Shown: positions 8,510-18,056, counted from the stretch's first letter. The stretch is 64,000 bases of DNA from Qipengyuania gaetbuli (GCF_009827315.1 NZ_WTYF01000004.1:186001-250000); one strand, 5' to 3'. Notes: generated by a model from the sequence alone, not told the origin. Translations and numbers: made by a program.

Positions 8510-9775
8510 TCAGGGCCGCGTCTGGCCGCTGCCGTGTACGAGGTATTTGAAGCTGCACAGCTGTTCGAGGCCGACCGGCCCGCGCGCGTGCATCTTACCG
8601 GTGGCGATGCCGATTTCCGCGCCCATGCCGAACTCGCCGCCGTCGGAGAACTGGGTCGAGGCATTGTGCATAACGACCGCACTATCCACGCCGAGCAGGA
8701 AGCGGCGGGCCGCCTCGTCATCTTCGGTAAGGATGGCGTCGGTATGATGGCTCGAATGGTCTTCGACCCAGGCGATAGCCTCGTCGAGCCCGTCCACGAT
8801 TTTTACGGAGGCGATGGGGCCGAGGTATTCGGTGTCCCAGTCTTCTTCGCTGGCAAGAGCGATGCGCGCGTCGATGGCGACAGCTTCCGCATCGCCGCGC
8901 AATTCGCAATCAGCTGCCATCGCGTCGGCGAGGGCAGGGACCGCCTTGCCCGCAATGCTGCGGTCGATCACGATGCTTTCGGTCGCGCCGCAAACACCTG
9001 TGCGGCGCAGCTTGGCGTTGCGAATGACGTCCACTGCTTTCGTGACGTCGGCGGCTTCATGGATGTAGCTGTGGCAATTGCCGTCGAGGTGCAGCAGCGT
9101 GGGTACGCTTGCCTGGTCGCGCACCAATTCGACGAGGCCGCGTCCGCCGCGCGGGATGACGAGGTCGACGAACTTGTCGGCCTTCAATAGCGCGGCCACC
9201 GCGGCGCGGTCGGTCGTCTGCACGGTCTGCACCGCATCGCGCGGCAGCCCGGCAGCTTCGAGGCCGGCCTGCATGCATTCGACGATGACGCGCGTGGAAT
9301 GGCGGCTTTCGCTACCCCCACGCAGGATCACGGCATTGCCGCTCTTGAGGCAGAGCGCGGATGCGTCCGCGCCGACATTCGGGCGACTTTCGTAGATCAT
9401 GCCGATCACGCCGATGGGCACGGCGACGCGTTCGATCTTCAGGCCATTGGGCCGATCGAACGTGGCGAGCGAGCGGCCCACGGGATCGGGCAGTTCGGCA
9501 ATTTCCTCCAGCGCCTTTGCCATGCCTTCGATCCGCTCTTCGTCGAGACGAAGGCGGTCGATGAAGCTGTCGGGCTTCTTGCCCGCGACACTGGCGACAT
9601 CGCGGCCGTTCGCCTCGATCAGTTCGGCACTCGCGCTGCGGAGGGCCTTGGCGGCTTCGCGCAGGGCTGCGTTCTTCGCATCGGTGCTGGCGGATACGAG
9701 ACCGCGCGCAGCCTTGCGGGCGCGCTGGCCTAGCTCGTGAATATGGATCTGGGGGTCGAGTGCCTGGTCGGTCAT
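8510..9775 (-). CDS. proA: Gamma-glutamyl phosphate reductase
   Basis: 421 residues from the ATG at 9775. An upstream in-frame extension overlaps proC and is not protein-like. The enzyme reduces gamma-glutamyl phosphate to glutamate-5-semialdehyde with NADPH, the second step of proline synthesis. Family landmarks are [35 protein letters not shown] and the catalytic-cysteine region [10 protein letters not shown]; the length is standard. It follows proC by 46 bases on the same strand and ends before a strong terminator, so proC-proA form a two-gene operon divergent from proB. Confidence 0.96.
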   Translation of the reverse strand: MTDQALDPQIHIHELGQRARKAARGLVSASTDAKNAALREAAKALRSASAELIEANGRDVASVAGKKPDSFIDRLRLDEERIEGMAKALEEIAELPDPVGRSLATFDRPNGLKIERVAVPIGVIGMIYESRPNVGADASALCLKSGNAVILRGGSESRHSTRVIVECMQAGLEAAGLPRDAVQTVQTTDRAAVAALLKADKFVDLVIPRGGRGLVELVRDQASVPTLLHLDGNCHSYIHEAADVTKAVDVIRNAKLRRTGVCGATESIVIDRSIAGKAVPALADAMAADCELRGDAEAVAIDARIALASEEDWDTEYLGPIASVKIVDGLDEAIAWVEDHSSHHTDAILTEDDEAARRFLLGVDSAVVMHNASTQFSDGGEFGMGAEIGIATGKMHARGPVGLEQLCSFKYLVHGSGQTRP

Positions 9776-9821
9776 GTGGATTCTCTTGTCTGTTCGTGTG
9801 CGGGGCGGGTGCTGCCGCTGG

Positions 9822-10631
9822 TCAGCGCAGCTCGACCGCCCTGTCGTAAGCCGCCTGCAATGTAGCACGCAGGCGATCGGTTAGGCCATCGTCGCCGTTG
9901 AGAGCGGCGAGGCCGGCGGCGGTAGTGCCGCCCTTGCTGGTGACGGAATTGCGCAGGTCTTCGAGCGACAGCGCGCCCGGCTCGCTCGCCATGGCGATCG
10001 CGCCGCCGATTGTGCCGAGCACCATCTCGCGCGCCTGCTCTTCGGTGAAGCCCTGTTCCATCGCGGCCAGCGCATAGGCGCGGGCGATTTCGAAGACATA
10101 GCCCGGGCCCGAACCTGCAACTGCCGTTACGCGGTCGAGCTCGTCCTCGCTGGCAACGGTAACTGTCGTTCCGGCGCGGGCCATGAAGTCCTGCACATGG
10201 GCGGTATGCGCCGCGGTAGCGCCTTCGGCGGGGTAGATCCCGCTGACGCCTTGTCCGATGGCTGCGGGCAGGTTCGGCATGACGCGCACTACCGGCGCGC
10301 CGTTCATGGCCTGCGAGAGGCGGCCGGCCGAATAGCCTGCCGCGATCGACAGGACGTAGCCGCCGGGCGCGAGGTTTGCGGCATAGGCAGGCATGATGTC
10401 GTCGATCATCTGCGGCTTCACCGCGACGACGATGCAATCGAAGCACTCGCCTTCAATTTCGGCACGATCGGACACCAGCCGCGCGCCGCCGGGCACGCTT
10501 TCCTGGCCGGGATCGACCACGGTGATCGATTCCGGACCTTTGGCCCATTGACCCAATAGAGCGGATCCCATCTTTCCGCATCCGACCATGAGTACCGTAT
10601 TAATAATAACCAATTCCTGTTCCAGCGACAT
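9822..10631 (-). CDS. proC: Pyrroline-5-carboxylate reductase
   Basis: 269 residues. It catalyses the last step of proline synthesis, NAD(P)H-dependent reduction of 1-pyrroline-5-carboxylate. The N-terminal Rossmann signature is [11 protein letters not shown], followed by VAVKPQ and [14 protein letters not shown]. The C-terminal dimerisation domain carries [12 protein letters not shown] and the family signature [15 protein letters not shown]. It is first gene of the proC-proA operon, and its promoter must lie in the AT-rich gap shared with proB. Confidence 0.95.
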   Translation of the reverse strand: MSLEQELVIINTVLMVGCGKMGSALLGQWAKGPESITVVDPGQESVPGGARLVSDRAEIEGECFDCIVVAVKPQMIDDIMPAYAANLAPGGYVLSIAAGYSAGRLSQAMNGAPVVRVMPNLPAAIGQGVSGIYPAEGATAAHTAHVQDFMARAGTTVTVASEDELDRVTAVAGSGPGYVFEIARAYALAAMEQGFTEEQAREMVLGTIGGAIAMASEPGALSLEDLRNSVTSKGGTTAAGLAALNGDDGLTDRLRATLQAAYDRAVELR

Positions 10632-10818
10632 TTCGCGATATTGCCAAATAAATAATATTTGAAATTACTTTCTTTACTGCAGCGGGCTGATTGTAAATTC
10701 GATTTCTTTCGAGTTTTGTTACCCTAGTTTCGAAATTTTCCAGACCAGCCATTGTGCAGCGCACCATGACTATCTATATAGCTTTCGGATTATTTCAAGG
10801 TTGAATCATTTTTCTATT
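10632..10818. promoter_or_regulatory. AT-rich divergent promoter region between proC and proB
   Basis: This 187-base gap is markedly AT-rich for the window, with repeated ATAAATAATATTTG-like and TTTCGA elements, including the palindrome TTTCGAAA near 10730. It separates proC (minus) from proB (plus) and must hold both promoters. A shared control of proline synthesis is plausible. No defined operator can be named. Confidence 0.6.
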
Positions 10819-11967
10819 ATGGCTTCACGCAAGACACTCGTCGTTAAAATCGGATCCGCGCTGCTGGCAAATCAGGATTTGCTTACCCCCCGCTACGGTT
10901 TCCTTCAGCGCCTGATGGAAGATATCGCTGCGCTCAGGGCCGAGGGCTGGAACGTGCTGGTCTGCTCGTCCGGCTCGGTCGCGCTGGGGCTGCGCATTAT
11001 CGGAGAGACACCGCAAAGCGCGGGCGTGTCGGACAAGCAGGCGGCAGCCGCCTGCGGAATGCCGCTGCTGCTCAACGCCTACAAGCAGGTTGGGCACGAA
11101 TTCGGTTTCGACATCGCGCAGGTGCTGCTGACGCTCGGCGATTTCGAGGATCACCGGCGCTTCCTCAACACGCGCAATACCGTCCACCGCCTGCTCGAAG
11201 CGGGCGTCATGCCGATCGTGAACGAGAACGACACGATCACGACCGAGGAAATCCGCGTCGGTGACAACGACCGCCTTGCCGCCAAGGTCGCCCAGATGGT
11301 CGGGGCGAGCGACTTCGTCATCCTGACCGGCGTCGACGGGCTTTATGACCGCAATCCGGACGATCCGGATGCGCGCTTCGTGGAAGAGGTCGAGGACGTG
11401 TCGCAATACATGGACGCAACCAAGGGCAAGAGCACGCTCGGCACCGGCGGCATGGCAACCAAGCTGCAAGCCGCGAACATGGCGCAGGAAGCCGGCGTCA
11501 CGACCTGGATCGCGCAGGGCGAGGTCGACCGGCCGCTGTCACGCGTATTGTCGGGCGAGGGCAGGGCCACGAGGGTCGTGCCCAATCCCGAACCCCTTTC
11601 CGGCTGGGACAGCTGGATCGCGAACCGCTTGCAGATGGCAGGCAGCCTCGTCGTTTCGGAACAGGTAGCTAATGAAGTGGCGCAGGGCGGTCGGCCCATC
11701 CGCCGGGCGGACGTGGTATCCGCCGACGGCGATTTCACCCGCGGCGACGTGCTTCACGTCTACGACAGCAAGGGTCTGGAGCGCGCGCGCGGCCTGTCCG
11801 ATTTCACCTCGGAGGAACTACGTGTGATGATCAACAACCCCGATACCGATGCCGAACAGCTGCTCGGTTATCGTACCAAGGGCGAGATCATCCGCGACAA
11901 CAACCTCGTCGCGCTCGATACGCGGCACCTGCTGTGGGACGCGCCCGCAGCGCTCAGCGAAGGCTAA
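10819..11967 (+). CDS. proB: Glutamate 5-kinase
   Basis: 382 residues from the ATG at 10819; an in-frame TTG six codons earlier is the alternative. ATP-dependent phosphorylation of glutamate is the first, feedback-inhibited step of proline synthesis. The amino-acid kinase domain (about 1-260) shows VVKIGSALL, CSSGSVALG, VNENDTI, GDNDRLAAKVA and the LGTGGMATKLQAA loop. The C-terminal PUA domain (about 280-370) starts at GRPIRRADVV. The gene diverges from proC-proA, so all three proline genes lie together but as two transcription units. It ends 3 bases from the convergent pilin gene. Confidence 0.95.
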   Translation: MASRKTLVVKIGSALLANQDLLTPRYGFLQRLMEDIAALRAEGWNVLVCSSGSVALGLRIIGETPQSAGVSDKQAAAACGMPLLLNAYKQVGHEFGFDIAQVLLTLGDFEDHRRFLNTRNTVHRLLEAGVMPIVNENDTITTEEIRVGDNDRLAAKVAQMVGASDFVILTGVDGLYDRNPDDPDARFVEEVEDVSQYMDATKGKSTLGTGGMATKLQAANMAQEAGVTTWIAQGEVDRPLSRVLSGEGRATRVVPNPEPLSGWDSWIANRLQMAGSLVVSEQVANEVAQGGRPIRRADVVSADGDFTRGDVLHVYDSKGLERARGLSDFTSEELRVMINNPDTDAEQLLGYRTKGEIIRDNNLVALDTRHLLWDAPAALSEG

Positions 11968-11970
11968 GCC

Positions 11971-12150
11971 TCAGACGGCCGCGTTCGCGCTCGCCATGGC
12001 GCTGTCGGCGGTGTTGAAGGTCGTCGAGACCTCGCCGCCCAGCGACTGGAGGGCGGTGATGGAAGCGACCGCGATAAGCGCGGCGATCAGGCCGTATTCG
12101 ATGGCCGTCGCACCGCTGCGATCCTGGCCCAGGCGTTTGAAGAACTGCAT
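11971..12150 (-). CDS. Flp family type IVb pilin
   Basis: 59-residue prepilin. The start at 12150 is set by GGGAG 9-10 bases upstream. Short basic leader MQFFKRLGQDRSG, then the prepilin-peptidase site G/ATAIEYGLIAALIA with the conserved Glu5-Tyr6 of mature Flp pilins, then a hydrophobic helix and a small polar tail. Flp pilins build Tad pili for tight surface attachment. No cpa/tad genes lie in the window, so this is an orphan copy or its assembly genes are elsewhere. It is convergent with proB with only 3 bases between stops. Confidence 0.9.
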   Translation of the reverse strand: MQFFKRLGQDRSGATAIEYGLIAALIAVASITALQSLGGEVSTTFNTADSAMASANAAV

Positions 12151-12179
12151 CGCAAGCGACTCCCTGAAAGGCCGGCCCA

Positions 12180-12203
12180 CTCCCGGCCGATATGAGCCGG
12201 GAG
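12180..12203. promoter_or_regulatory. Inverted repeat in the pilin upstream region
   Basis: CTCCCGGC/GCCGGGAG is a perfect 8-bp inverted repeat with an 8-base centre, 30-53 bases upstream of the pilin start. Without a T tract on the minus strand it is unlikely to terminate the upstream gene. It may be an operator or a stable 5' leader hairpin. Confidence 0.45.
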
Positions 12204-12309
12204 CGGTTAATCGCGCCTTCCCGATTGCGATTGACGTGCATTAACGATGTGCGCGCCAACGGGCGACGGGACCTTGCCCGCCGCCCGCAGGTTCAGGCGT
12301 GTTGCGCGC

Positions 12310-12627
12310 CTAGTCGTCCTTCAGGTCGTTGCCGCGATTGGGGTTGCAGGCGAACCCGGGAATCGGAAACTGTGTGCGCGGATCGATTTGCGAAGGATCG
12401 ATCCAGCCCGCCGGCCCGACCAATTGGCCGTAATTCTGCGTCCGGTAACCGGGATCGCGCGGATCGCCGTCGAGGTCGTTGAGACCCGAATAGACGCATT
12501 CGGACCGTCCGTTGAGGTCCAGCGGCTGCCCGTTGCCTTTCACTTCCCCTGCAGATGCAGCCGTCCCCGTCCCAAGGGCGAAAAGCCCGATGGAAACGGC
12601 AGCTGCGCGTGTGATGGTCTTGTACAT
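12310..12627 (-). CDS. Small secreted hypothetical protein
   Basis: 105 residues with a clear Sec signal peptide (MYKTITRAAAVSIGLFALGTGTAASA, cleavage expected about residue 26) and a mature part of about 80 residues. The mature part is rich in Gly, Asp, Pro and Asn with two cysteines (ECVYSGLNDLDGDPRDPGY ... FACNPNRGN). The start is supported by GAGGTGA upstream of ATG. No known domain is recognised. It lies upstream of the Flp pilin on the same strand with a 159-base gap, so co-transcription is uncertain. Probably periplasmic. Confidence 0.75.
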   Translation of the reverse strand: MYKTITRAAAVSIGLFALGTGTAASAGEVKGNGQPLDLNGRSECVYSGLNDLDGDPRDPGYRTQNYGQLVGPAGWIDPSQIDPRTQFPIPGFACNPNRGNDLKDD

Positions 12628-12827
12628 AGCTTCACCTCTCTCGAAGAAAGTTCTGAAGCGACCTGTCGTTTTTTTGGATTGCCGCGACTCTCTCTTGGCG
12701 CGGTGGCGAGGAAAATACGCCTTTCGTCCGAAAAATCCAGCATCTGGCGGGGGAGGGCGCGATGATGGTGGAAGCCGTGACAACTTCACTTGGCGTTCAG
12801 CGGGGGTCTGGTTATAGGCTCGCCACC

Positions 12828-13631
12828 ATGACGACCCATTCGCGTATCGCTCGCAAGCTCGCCCTCGGTGCCCTGATCGGTGCCACGCTCGTAACTGCCG
12901 GCTGCGCCAGCCGCGGCGGGGATGGGCCGAAGGATACTGCATACGTGGCCCGCGATGTCGAAACGCTCTATGCCGAAGCCAAGGGCCGGCTCGATCGCAA
13001 CCAGCCGCAGCTTGCCGCCGCGCTGTTCGACGAGGTGGAGCGCCAGCACCCCTATTCGCCCTGGGCCCGCCGCGCACAGCTGATGAGCGCATTCAGCTAT
13101 TACGTCGCGCGCGATTACAACAAGTCGGTCGCCTCGGCGCAACGCTTCCTGTCGATCCACCCGGGCAACAAGGACGCGCCTTATGCTTACTACCTGATCG
13201 CGCTCAGCTATTACGAGCAGATCAGCGACGTGCAGCGCGACCAGAAGGTTACCGAGCAGGCGCTCACGGCGCTGCGCGAACTCGACCGCCGTTTCCCGCA
13301 GACCGAATATGCCGCCGACGCCCGCCTCAAGATCGACCTCGTGCGCGATCACCTGGCAGGCAAGGAGATGGAGATCGGCCGCTATTACGAACGGTCGGGC
13401 AAGTGGATTGCCGCCCAGATCCGCTTCCAGAACGTGGTCGAGAACTACCAGACCACCAGCCATGCGCCCGAAGCGCTATACCGTCTCACGGAAACCAGCC
13501 TCGCGCTCGGCATTCCGCAGGAAGCGGTGAAATATGCCGCCGTCCTCGGTGCCAATTATCCGGGCAGCGAATGGTACGACAAGGCCTACGAGCTGGTGCA
13601 GGACCACGCGGCCGGCGTCACCGCCAGCTAA
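12828..13631 (+). CDS. bamD: Outer membrane assembly lipoprotein BamD
   Basis: 267 residues starting at the ATG at 12828, which places the lipobox LVTAGC (Cys about 24) correctly; an upstream in-frame start would push the signal peptide inward. BamD is the essential lipoprotein partner of BamA in outer-membrane protein insertion. Tetratricopeptide-like helices are visible (AEAKGRLDRNQPQLAAALFDEV, YNKSVASAQRFLSIHPGN, ALTALRELDRRFPQTEYAADA, ERSGKWIAAQIRFQNVVENY, EAVKYAAVLGANYPGSEWY). Length is typical for alphaproteobacteria. Confidence 0.94.
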   Translation: MTTHSRIARKLALGALIGATLVTAGCASRGGDGPKDTAYVARDVETLYAEAKGRLDRNQPQLAAALFDEVERQHPYSPWARRAQLMSAFSYYVARDYNKSVASAQRFLSIHPGNKDAPYAYYLIALSYYEQISDVQRDQKVTEQALTALRELDRRFPQTEYAADARLKIDLVRDHLAGKEMEIGRYYERSGKWIAAQIRFQNVVENYQTTSHAPEALYRLTETSLALGIPQEAVKYAAVLGANYPGSEWYDKAYELVQDHAAGVTAS

Positions 13632-13749
13632 GGCCGAGTATCGCGAAAATTTTTTTCCGGACCTTGAAACCGGATCGCTTTGGTCGCATTTAGTCAATGC
13701 GGACCGGGCCCCTCTGGCGTGCGCCTCTTGTGCGAACGTGATGTCGGAC

Positions 13750-13769
13750 CGCATCGGACAACCGATGCG
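13750..13769. repeat. Strong hairpin upstream of the ydcH-like gene
   Basis: Perfect 8-bp stem CGCATCGG/CCGATGCG with an ACAA tetraloop, in the 223-base gap between bamD and the YdcH-family gene. It is followed by a C-rich stretch, not T residues, so it is not a classic terminator. It could be a leader structure or an operator. Confidence 0.5.
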
Positions 13770-13854
13770 TGCTGGCAGGCCCTTTCCCCTCCCCTCCCAG
13801 CCTACCGGCCCATCGGGTGTCCGATCGACATAAGCCTCGATTTCGGAGACTATG

Positions 13855-14028
13855 ATGACGGCCCGTACTTTCAGACTGACCCAGATCCACCAGCGGATTG
13901 ACGAGCGCCTGCGCAGCGAAATGCGCAAGCGCGTGCCCGACTGGCTGGAGGTCTCCCGCCTCAAGAAAATGAAACTGCGCGCCAAAGACGCTCTCTACCG
14001 TTTGGCCAAGCGCGCCAAGCCTGCCTGA
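13855..14028 (+). CDS. YdcH/DUF465 family small protein
   Basis: 57 residues: basic and helical, containing LTQIHQRIDERLRSEM, WLEVSRLKKMKLRAKDAL and an RLAKRAKPA tail. The KKMKLRAKDAL motif (usually KKxKLxLKDxI) identifies the DUF465/YdcH family of short helical-hairpin proteins. GGAG lies 6 bases upstream of this ATG; the preceding ATG (13852) is only 3 bases from it. It is located 95 bases upstream of nhaA on the same strand. The molecular role of the family is not known. Confidence 0.85.
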   Translation: MTARTFRLTQIHQRIDERLRSEMRKRVPDWLEVSRLKKMKLRAKDALYRLAKRAKPA

Positions 14029-14123
14029 CGGCAGCGAACGGGGGCCGTCGCGCGCTTCTCCCCCCATAAGCGGCGCGCGGCGGCTGCCCATTTTCCCTTC
14101 ATCCCAGATCGTCGGAGACGAAC

Positions 14124-15314
14124 ATGGTCCAGGCCATTGCACCCTTGCTGCGCGACTTCCTGCAAAAGGAATCGGCAGGCGGCATCGTATTGATTTTCGC
14201 AGCGCTGCTCGCGCTTGCGGTCGCCAACTCGCCCCTGCTGGGGGGCTATCAGGACCTGCTCGATACGGGCGTGGTGGTCGGCATCGGCAGCTTCGTCATC
14301 GACAAGCCACTGCTGCTCTGGATCAACGACGGCCTGATGGCCGTGTTCTTCTTCCTCGTCGGCCTGGAAGTTAAACGCGAGATATTCGAAGGCCAGCTGT
14401 CCAGCTGGGACAAGGCCTCGCTGCCGCTGGTCGCCGCGATCGGCGGCATGGCCATTCCGGCCCTCATCTTCCTTTCGTTGAATGCCGGATCGCCCGAGAC
14501 GATCAACGGCTGGGCGATCCCCGCTGCCACCGACATCGCCTTTGCGCTGGGTATCCTCTCGCTGCTCGGACCGCGCGTCCCTGTCGCACTCAAGGCGCTG
14601 TTGCTGGCGATTGCCGTGATCGACGACATCGGCGCCATCGCCATCATCGCGCTGTTCTATTCGGGTGAGCTCGACACCGGCATGCTCGGCGCGGCAGCCA
14701 TCGTCTTCGTGATCATGCTCGCAGTCGGACGGGCGCGGGTCCAGTCCACCATCCCCTATATCCTGCTGGCGATCCTGATGTGGGCTTTCGTCCTGAAGTC
14801 AGGAGTCCATGCGACGCTGGCGGGCGTGGCCGCCGCGATGACGGTGCCGCTCGATCCCAAGAGCGACCACGGCCCGCTGGAAACGATGGAGCACGCGCTC
14901 CATCCCTGGGTCGCCTTCCTCGTGATCCCGATCTTCGGCTTTGCAAATGCCGGGGTGACGCTGTTCGGCCTGTCGCCGTCGGCGCTGCTCGAGCCGCTGC
15001 CGCTTGGCATCGCGCTCGGCCTTCTGCTGGGCAAGCAGCTCGGCATCTTCGGCTTTGCCTATGCTGCCGTAAAGCTGCGTATTGCCAGCCTGCCAGAAGA
15101 CGTCAGCTGGCGGCAGGTCCACGGCATGAGCCTGTTGGCCGCCATCGGTTTCACGATGAGCCTGTTCATCGGCAATCTCGCCTTTGCGGATCCGCTCCTG
15201 ATCGACGCCGTCAAGATCGGTGTCCTGTCCGGATCGACCATTGCCGCGATTGCCGGTTACCTTCTTCTCAGCCGCGCGCTCCCGAAGGACGCGCAATCGG
15301 AAAGCACTGAATGA
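14124..15314 (+). CDS. nhaA: Na+/H+ antiporter NhaA
   Basis: 396-residue inner-membrane antiporter exchanging two protons for one sodium ion, important for sodium and alkaline tolerance in a probably marine organism. Landmarks: N-terminal FLQKESAGGIVLIFAALLALAVANS, LLLWINDGLMAVFFFLVGLEVKRE, AIPAATDIAFALGILSLLG and the ion-binding aspartate pair in AVIDDIGAIAII. About 11-12 membrane helices are expected. The stop overlaps the terC start by 4 bases (ATGA), indicating co-translation. Confidence 0.96.
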   Translation: MVQAIAPLLRDFLQKESAGGIVLIFAALLALAVANSPLLGGYQDLLDTGVVVGIGSFVIDKPLLLWINDGLMAVFFFLVGLEVKREIFEGQLSSWDKASLPLVAAIGGMAIPALIFLSLNAGSPETINGWAIPAATDIAFALGILSLLGPRVPVALKALLLAIAVIDDIGAIAIIALFYSGELDTGMLGAAAIVFVIMLAVGRARVQSTIPYILLAILMWAFVLKSGVHATLAGVAAAMTVPLDPKSDHGPLETMEHALHPWVAFLVIPIFGFANAGVTLFGLSPSALLEPLPLGIALGLLLGKQLGIFGFAYAAVKLRIASLPEDVSWRQVHGMSLLAAIGFTMSLFIGNLAFADPLLIDAVKIGVLSGSTIAAIAGYLLLSRALPKDAQSESTE

Positions 15315-16357
15315 TGGAATTCCTGTTTACAGACTGGCTCGGAACCCCGGTGTGGTTCTGGGCCGCCTTCATCACTATCGTCATAGCCCTGACCGCCTTC
15401 GACCTCGGCATCCTGCACAAGGAGGACAAGGAACTCGGCATCGGGGAAAGCCTGAAGCTGTCCGTCTTCTACATCGGCGTGGCGCTGCTGTTCGGTGCCT
15501 GGGTCTGGGTGGAACGCGGCGCATCGGCGGGCATGGAATACTACACCGGCTTCTTCATCGAAAAGGCGCTGTCGATCGACAACGTCTTCGTGATCAGCCT
15601 GATCTTCACCTATTTCGCGATCCCTGCGAAATACCAGTACCGTGCGCTGCTGTGGGGCATCATGGCGGTCATCGTCCTGCGCGGCCTGATGATCGCGGGC
15701 GGGGCGGCCCTGCTGGCGGAAGCCTACTGGGTGCTCTACCTGTTCGCCGCCTTCCTGATCGTGACCGGCATCAAGATGTTCTTCGCCGGTGACGAGCCGA
15801 TGGACGTCGGTAAGAACCCGGTGATCCGCTGGATCAGCAAGCATATGCGGGTGACCAAGGAACTGCACGACCAGCACTTCTTCGTGAAGGTGCCCGACAG
15901 CAAGACCGGCAAGCTGGTCACGGCGGCGACGCCGCTGTTCCTGGCGCTGGTGGTGATCAACCTTGCCGACCTCGTCTTCGCGCTCGACAGCGTGCCGGCG
16001 ATCTTCGCCATCACGACCGACACCTTCATCGTCTACACGTCGAACATCTTCGCCATCCTCGGTCTGCGCGCGCTCTATTTCGCGCTCGCCGCGATGGTGC
16101 ATCGCTTCCACTACCTCAAGTACGCCCTGGCAGCGGTGCTGGTGTTCATCGGCAGCAAGATCTTCGTGACCGACTTCCTGCTCGACGGCGGCAAGCTGCC
16201 GGCCTGGGTCAGCCTTGGCGTGACCTTCGGTCTGATCGCGGTCGGTGTCCTCTATTCGCTGTGGAAGACCCGCGGCGCGGAGGAGCCGAACTGGCCCGCA
16301 GGCCCCGAAGGCGCCACGCCTGCGGAAGCTGTTGCTAACGGAACAAAGGGTGGATGA
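15311..16357 (+). CDS. TerC/Alx family integral membrane protein
   Basis: 348 residues with about eight to nine membrane segments. Family landmarks are FDLGILHKEDKELGIGESL near the start, YYTGFFIEKALSIDNVFVISLIF and INLADLVFALDSVPAIFAIT, with the paired acidic Asp/Asn sites of TerC proteins. Members act in manganese export coupled to pH (Alx) or tellurite resistance (TerC). The 4-base overlap with nhaA supports a role in ion and pH homeostasis. The C-terminal tail after about 315 is Pro/Ala-rich and presumably cytoplasmic. Confidence 0.94.
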   Translation: MMEFLFTDWLGTPVWFWAAFITIVIALTAFDLGILHKEDKELGIGESLKLSVFYIGVALLFGAWVWVERGASAGMEYYTGFFIEKALSIDNVFVISLIFTYFAIPAKYQYRALLWGIMAVIVLRGLMIAGGAALLAEAYWVLYLFAAFLIVTGIKMFFAGDEPMDVGKNPVIRWISKHMRVTKELHDQHFFVKVPDSKTGKLVTAATPLFLALVVINLADLVFALDSVPAIFAITTDTFIVYTSNIFAILGLRALYFALAAMVHRFHYLKYALAAVLVFIGSKIFVTDFLLDGGKLPAWVSLGVTFGLIAVGVLYSLWKTRGAEEPNWPAGPEGATPAEAVANGTKGG

Positions 16358-16391
16358 CGCAGGCCGCCGGGTGGGCTAGGAACTGCATCCG

Positions 16392-18056
16392 ATGCTCACC
16401 CGGCTGGCCATCCGCAATATCGTCCTGATCGACGCGCTCGACCTCAAGTTCGGGCGCGGGCTCGGCGTGCTGACTGGCGAGACGGGGGCGGGCAAGTCGA
16501 TCCTGCTGGACTCGCTCGGCCTCGTACTCGGCAATCGCGCCGACAGCGGGCTGGTGCGCGCAGGAGAGGAAAAGGCCAGCGTCACCGCCAGCTTCGATTT
16601 TGCGGTCCTGCCGCAGGGCATCGCCGAATTGCTGGACGACGCCGATATCGAGATCGAAGAGGGCGAACCTCTCATCCTGCGCCGCCAGCTGAAGGCGGAC
16701 GGCAAGAGCAAGGCCTTCGTCAACGACCAGTCGGTTAGCGTCGGCCTGCTGCGCGAACTTGCCGGGTTCCTCGTCGAACTGCATGGCCAGCACGATGATC
16801 GCGGGCTGGTAAATCCGCGCGGTCACCGCGCGCTGCTCGACCGTTTTGCAGGGGCGGAAACCGCGCGGGTCGAACAAGCCTGGGCCAAGTGGCGTGGGGC
16901 CGAAGACCAGCTGGCTCGCGCGCGGGCCGCGCTCGAACAGGCCAAGCTGGACCAGGATCTCCTGCTCGCCCACCTGGCCGAACTTACCTCGCTCGAACCG
17001 CAGGCCGGGGAAGAGGCGCGCCTCGCCGAAACCCGCGCCTCGATGCAGAAGGGCGAGAAGCTGTCGGGCGATCTGGAGGAATTGCGCCACATCTGGGAAG
17101 GCTCGGATTCGCCGCTCGCCGCCTTGCGCGTGGCAGCACGCCGGCTGGATCGGATCGCACCGGAGCATCCCTTGCTAGCCGATGCGCTGGCGGCGCTCGA
17201 CCGCGCAGTGATCGAAGCGGGAGAAGCCGAGGACAAGCTGCAAGCCGCCGCTGATGCGCTCGAACACGATCCGCAAGCGCTGGAGGCCGCGGAAACGCGT
17301 CTGTTCGAGCTGCGCGCGCTCGCTCGCAAGCATCGCTGCGAAGTGGACGAACTGCCCGAGAAGATGCGCGAGATGCGCAGCCAGCTCGATTCCATCGAAG
17401 GCGGCGAGGCCGAACTGGACGCGCTCGAAGCGGCGGCAAAGGATGCGGGCAATCGCTACCGCGCCGAGGCAGAGGCCTTGCACGCTAACCGCGTGGCGGC
17501 CGCGATGCGGCTGGACGAGGCGGTGGCCCGCGAACTTGCCCCGCTCAAGCTCGACGCGGCGCGCTTCCACACCGCGGTTGCCGAACTGCCCGAAGAGCGC
17601 TGGGGCGCGCACGGCATGGACAGCGTCGAATTCCTGATCGCGACCAATCCGGGTGCCGATTTCGCGCCGCTCAACAAGATTGCCAGCGGCGGGGAATTGT
17701 CGCGCTTCATTCTCGCGCTGAAGGTCGCTCTGGCGGAACAGGGCGGAGCGGCGACGGTGATCTTCGACGAAATCGACCGCGGCGTCGGCGGCGCGGTGGC
17801 GAGCGCGATCGGCGAACGGCTGGCGCGCCTTGCCGATGGCGGGCAATTGCTGGCCGTGACCCACAGTCCGCAGGTCGCTGCACGCGGGGTGACGCACTAC
17901 ATGATCGCCAAGTCCTCCGAAGGCACGGTCACCAAGACCAGCGTATCGCTGCTCGACGATGCCGGGCGGCAGGAGGAAATCGCGCGGATGCTGTCGGGCG
18001 CCGAAGTCACGCCCGAAGCGCGTGCGCAGGCGGACCGCTTGCTGGAGGGTGCGTGA
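16392..18056 (+). CDS. recN: DNA repair protein RecN
   Basis: 554-residue SMC-like ATPase for double-strand break repair. Walker A GETGAGKS at 29-36 follows LAIRNIVLIDALDLKFGRGL. The Q-loop region is ELHGQHDDRGLVNP; the middle is a long coiled coil; the C-terminal half has the signature ASGGELSRFILALKVAL, Walker B VIFDEIDRGVGG and the His-loop LAVTHSPQVAARG. It starts 34 bases after terC and its stop overlaps the next small gene (GTGA). Confidence 0.96.
   Translation: MLTRLAIRNIVLIDALDLKFGRGLGVLTGETGAGKSILLDSLGLVLGNRADSGLVRAGEEKASVTASFDFAVLPQGIAELLDDADIEIEEGEPLILRRQLKADGKSKAFVNDQSVSVGLLRELAGFLVELHGQHDDRGLVNPRGHRALLDRFAGAETARVEQAWAKWRGAEDQLARARAALEQAKLDQDLLLAHLAELTSLEPQAGEEARLAETRASMQKGEKLSGDLEELRHIWEGSDSPLAALRVAARRLDRIAPEHPLLADALAALDRAVIEAGEAEDKLQAAADALEHDPQALEAAETRLFELRALARKHRCEVDELPEKMREMRSQLDSIEGGEAELDALEAAAKDAGNRYRAEAEALHANRVAAAMRLDEAVARELAPLKLDAARFHTAVAELPEERWGAHGMDSVEFLIATNPGADFAPLNKIASGGELSRFILALKVALAEQGGAATVIFDEIDRGVGGAVASAIGERLARLADGGQLLAVTHSPQVAARGVTHYMIAKSSEGTVTKTSVSLLDDAGRQEEIARMLSGAEVTPEARAQADRLLEGA

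Noticed and set aside
10801..10818. TTG start six codons upstream of proB
   Set aside because: The ATG at 10819 matches the normal glutamate kinase N-terminus; the added residues are not conserved-looking.
13650..13656. T7 run after bamD as a terminator
   Set aside because: No stable stem directly precedes the T run.
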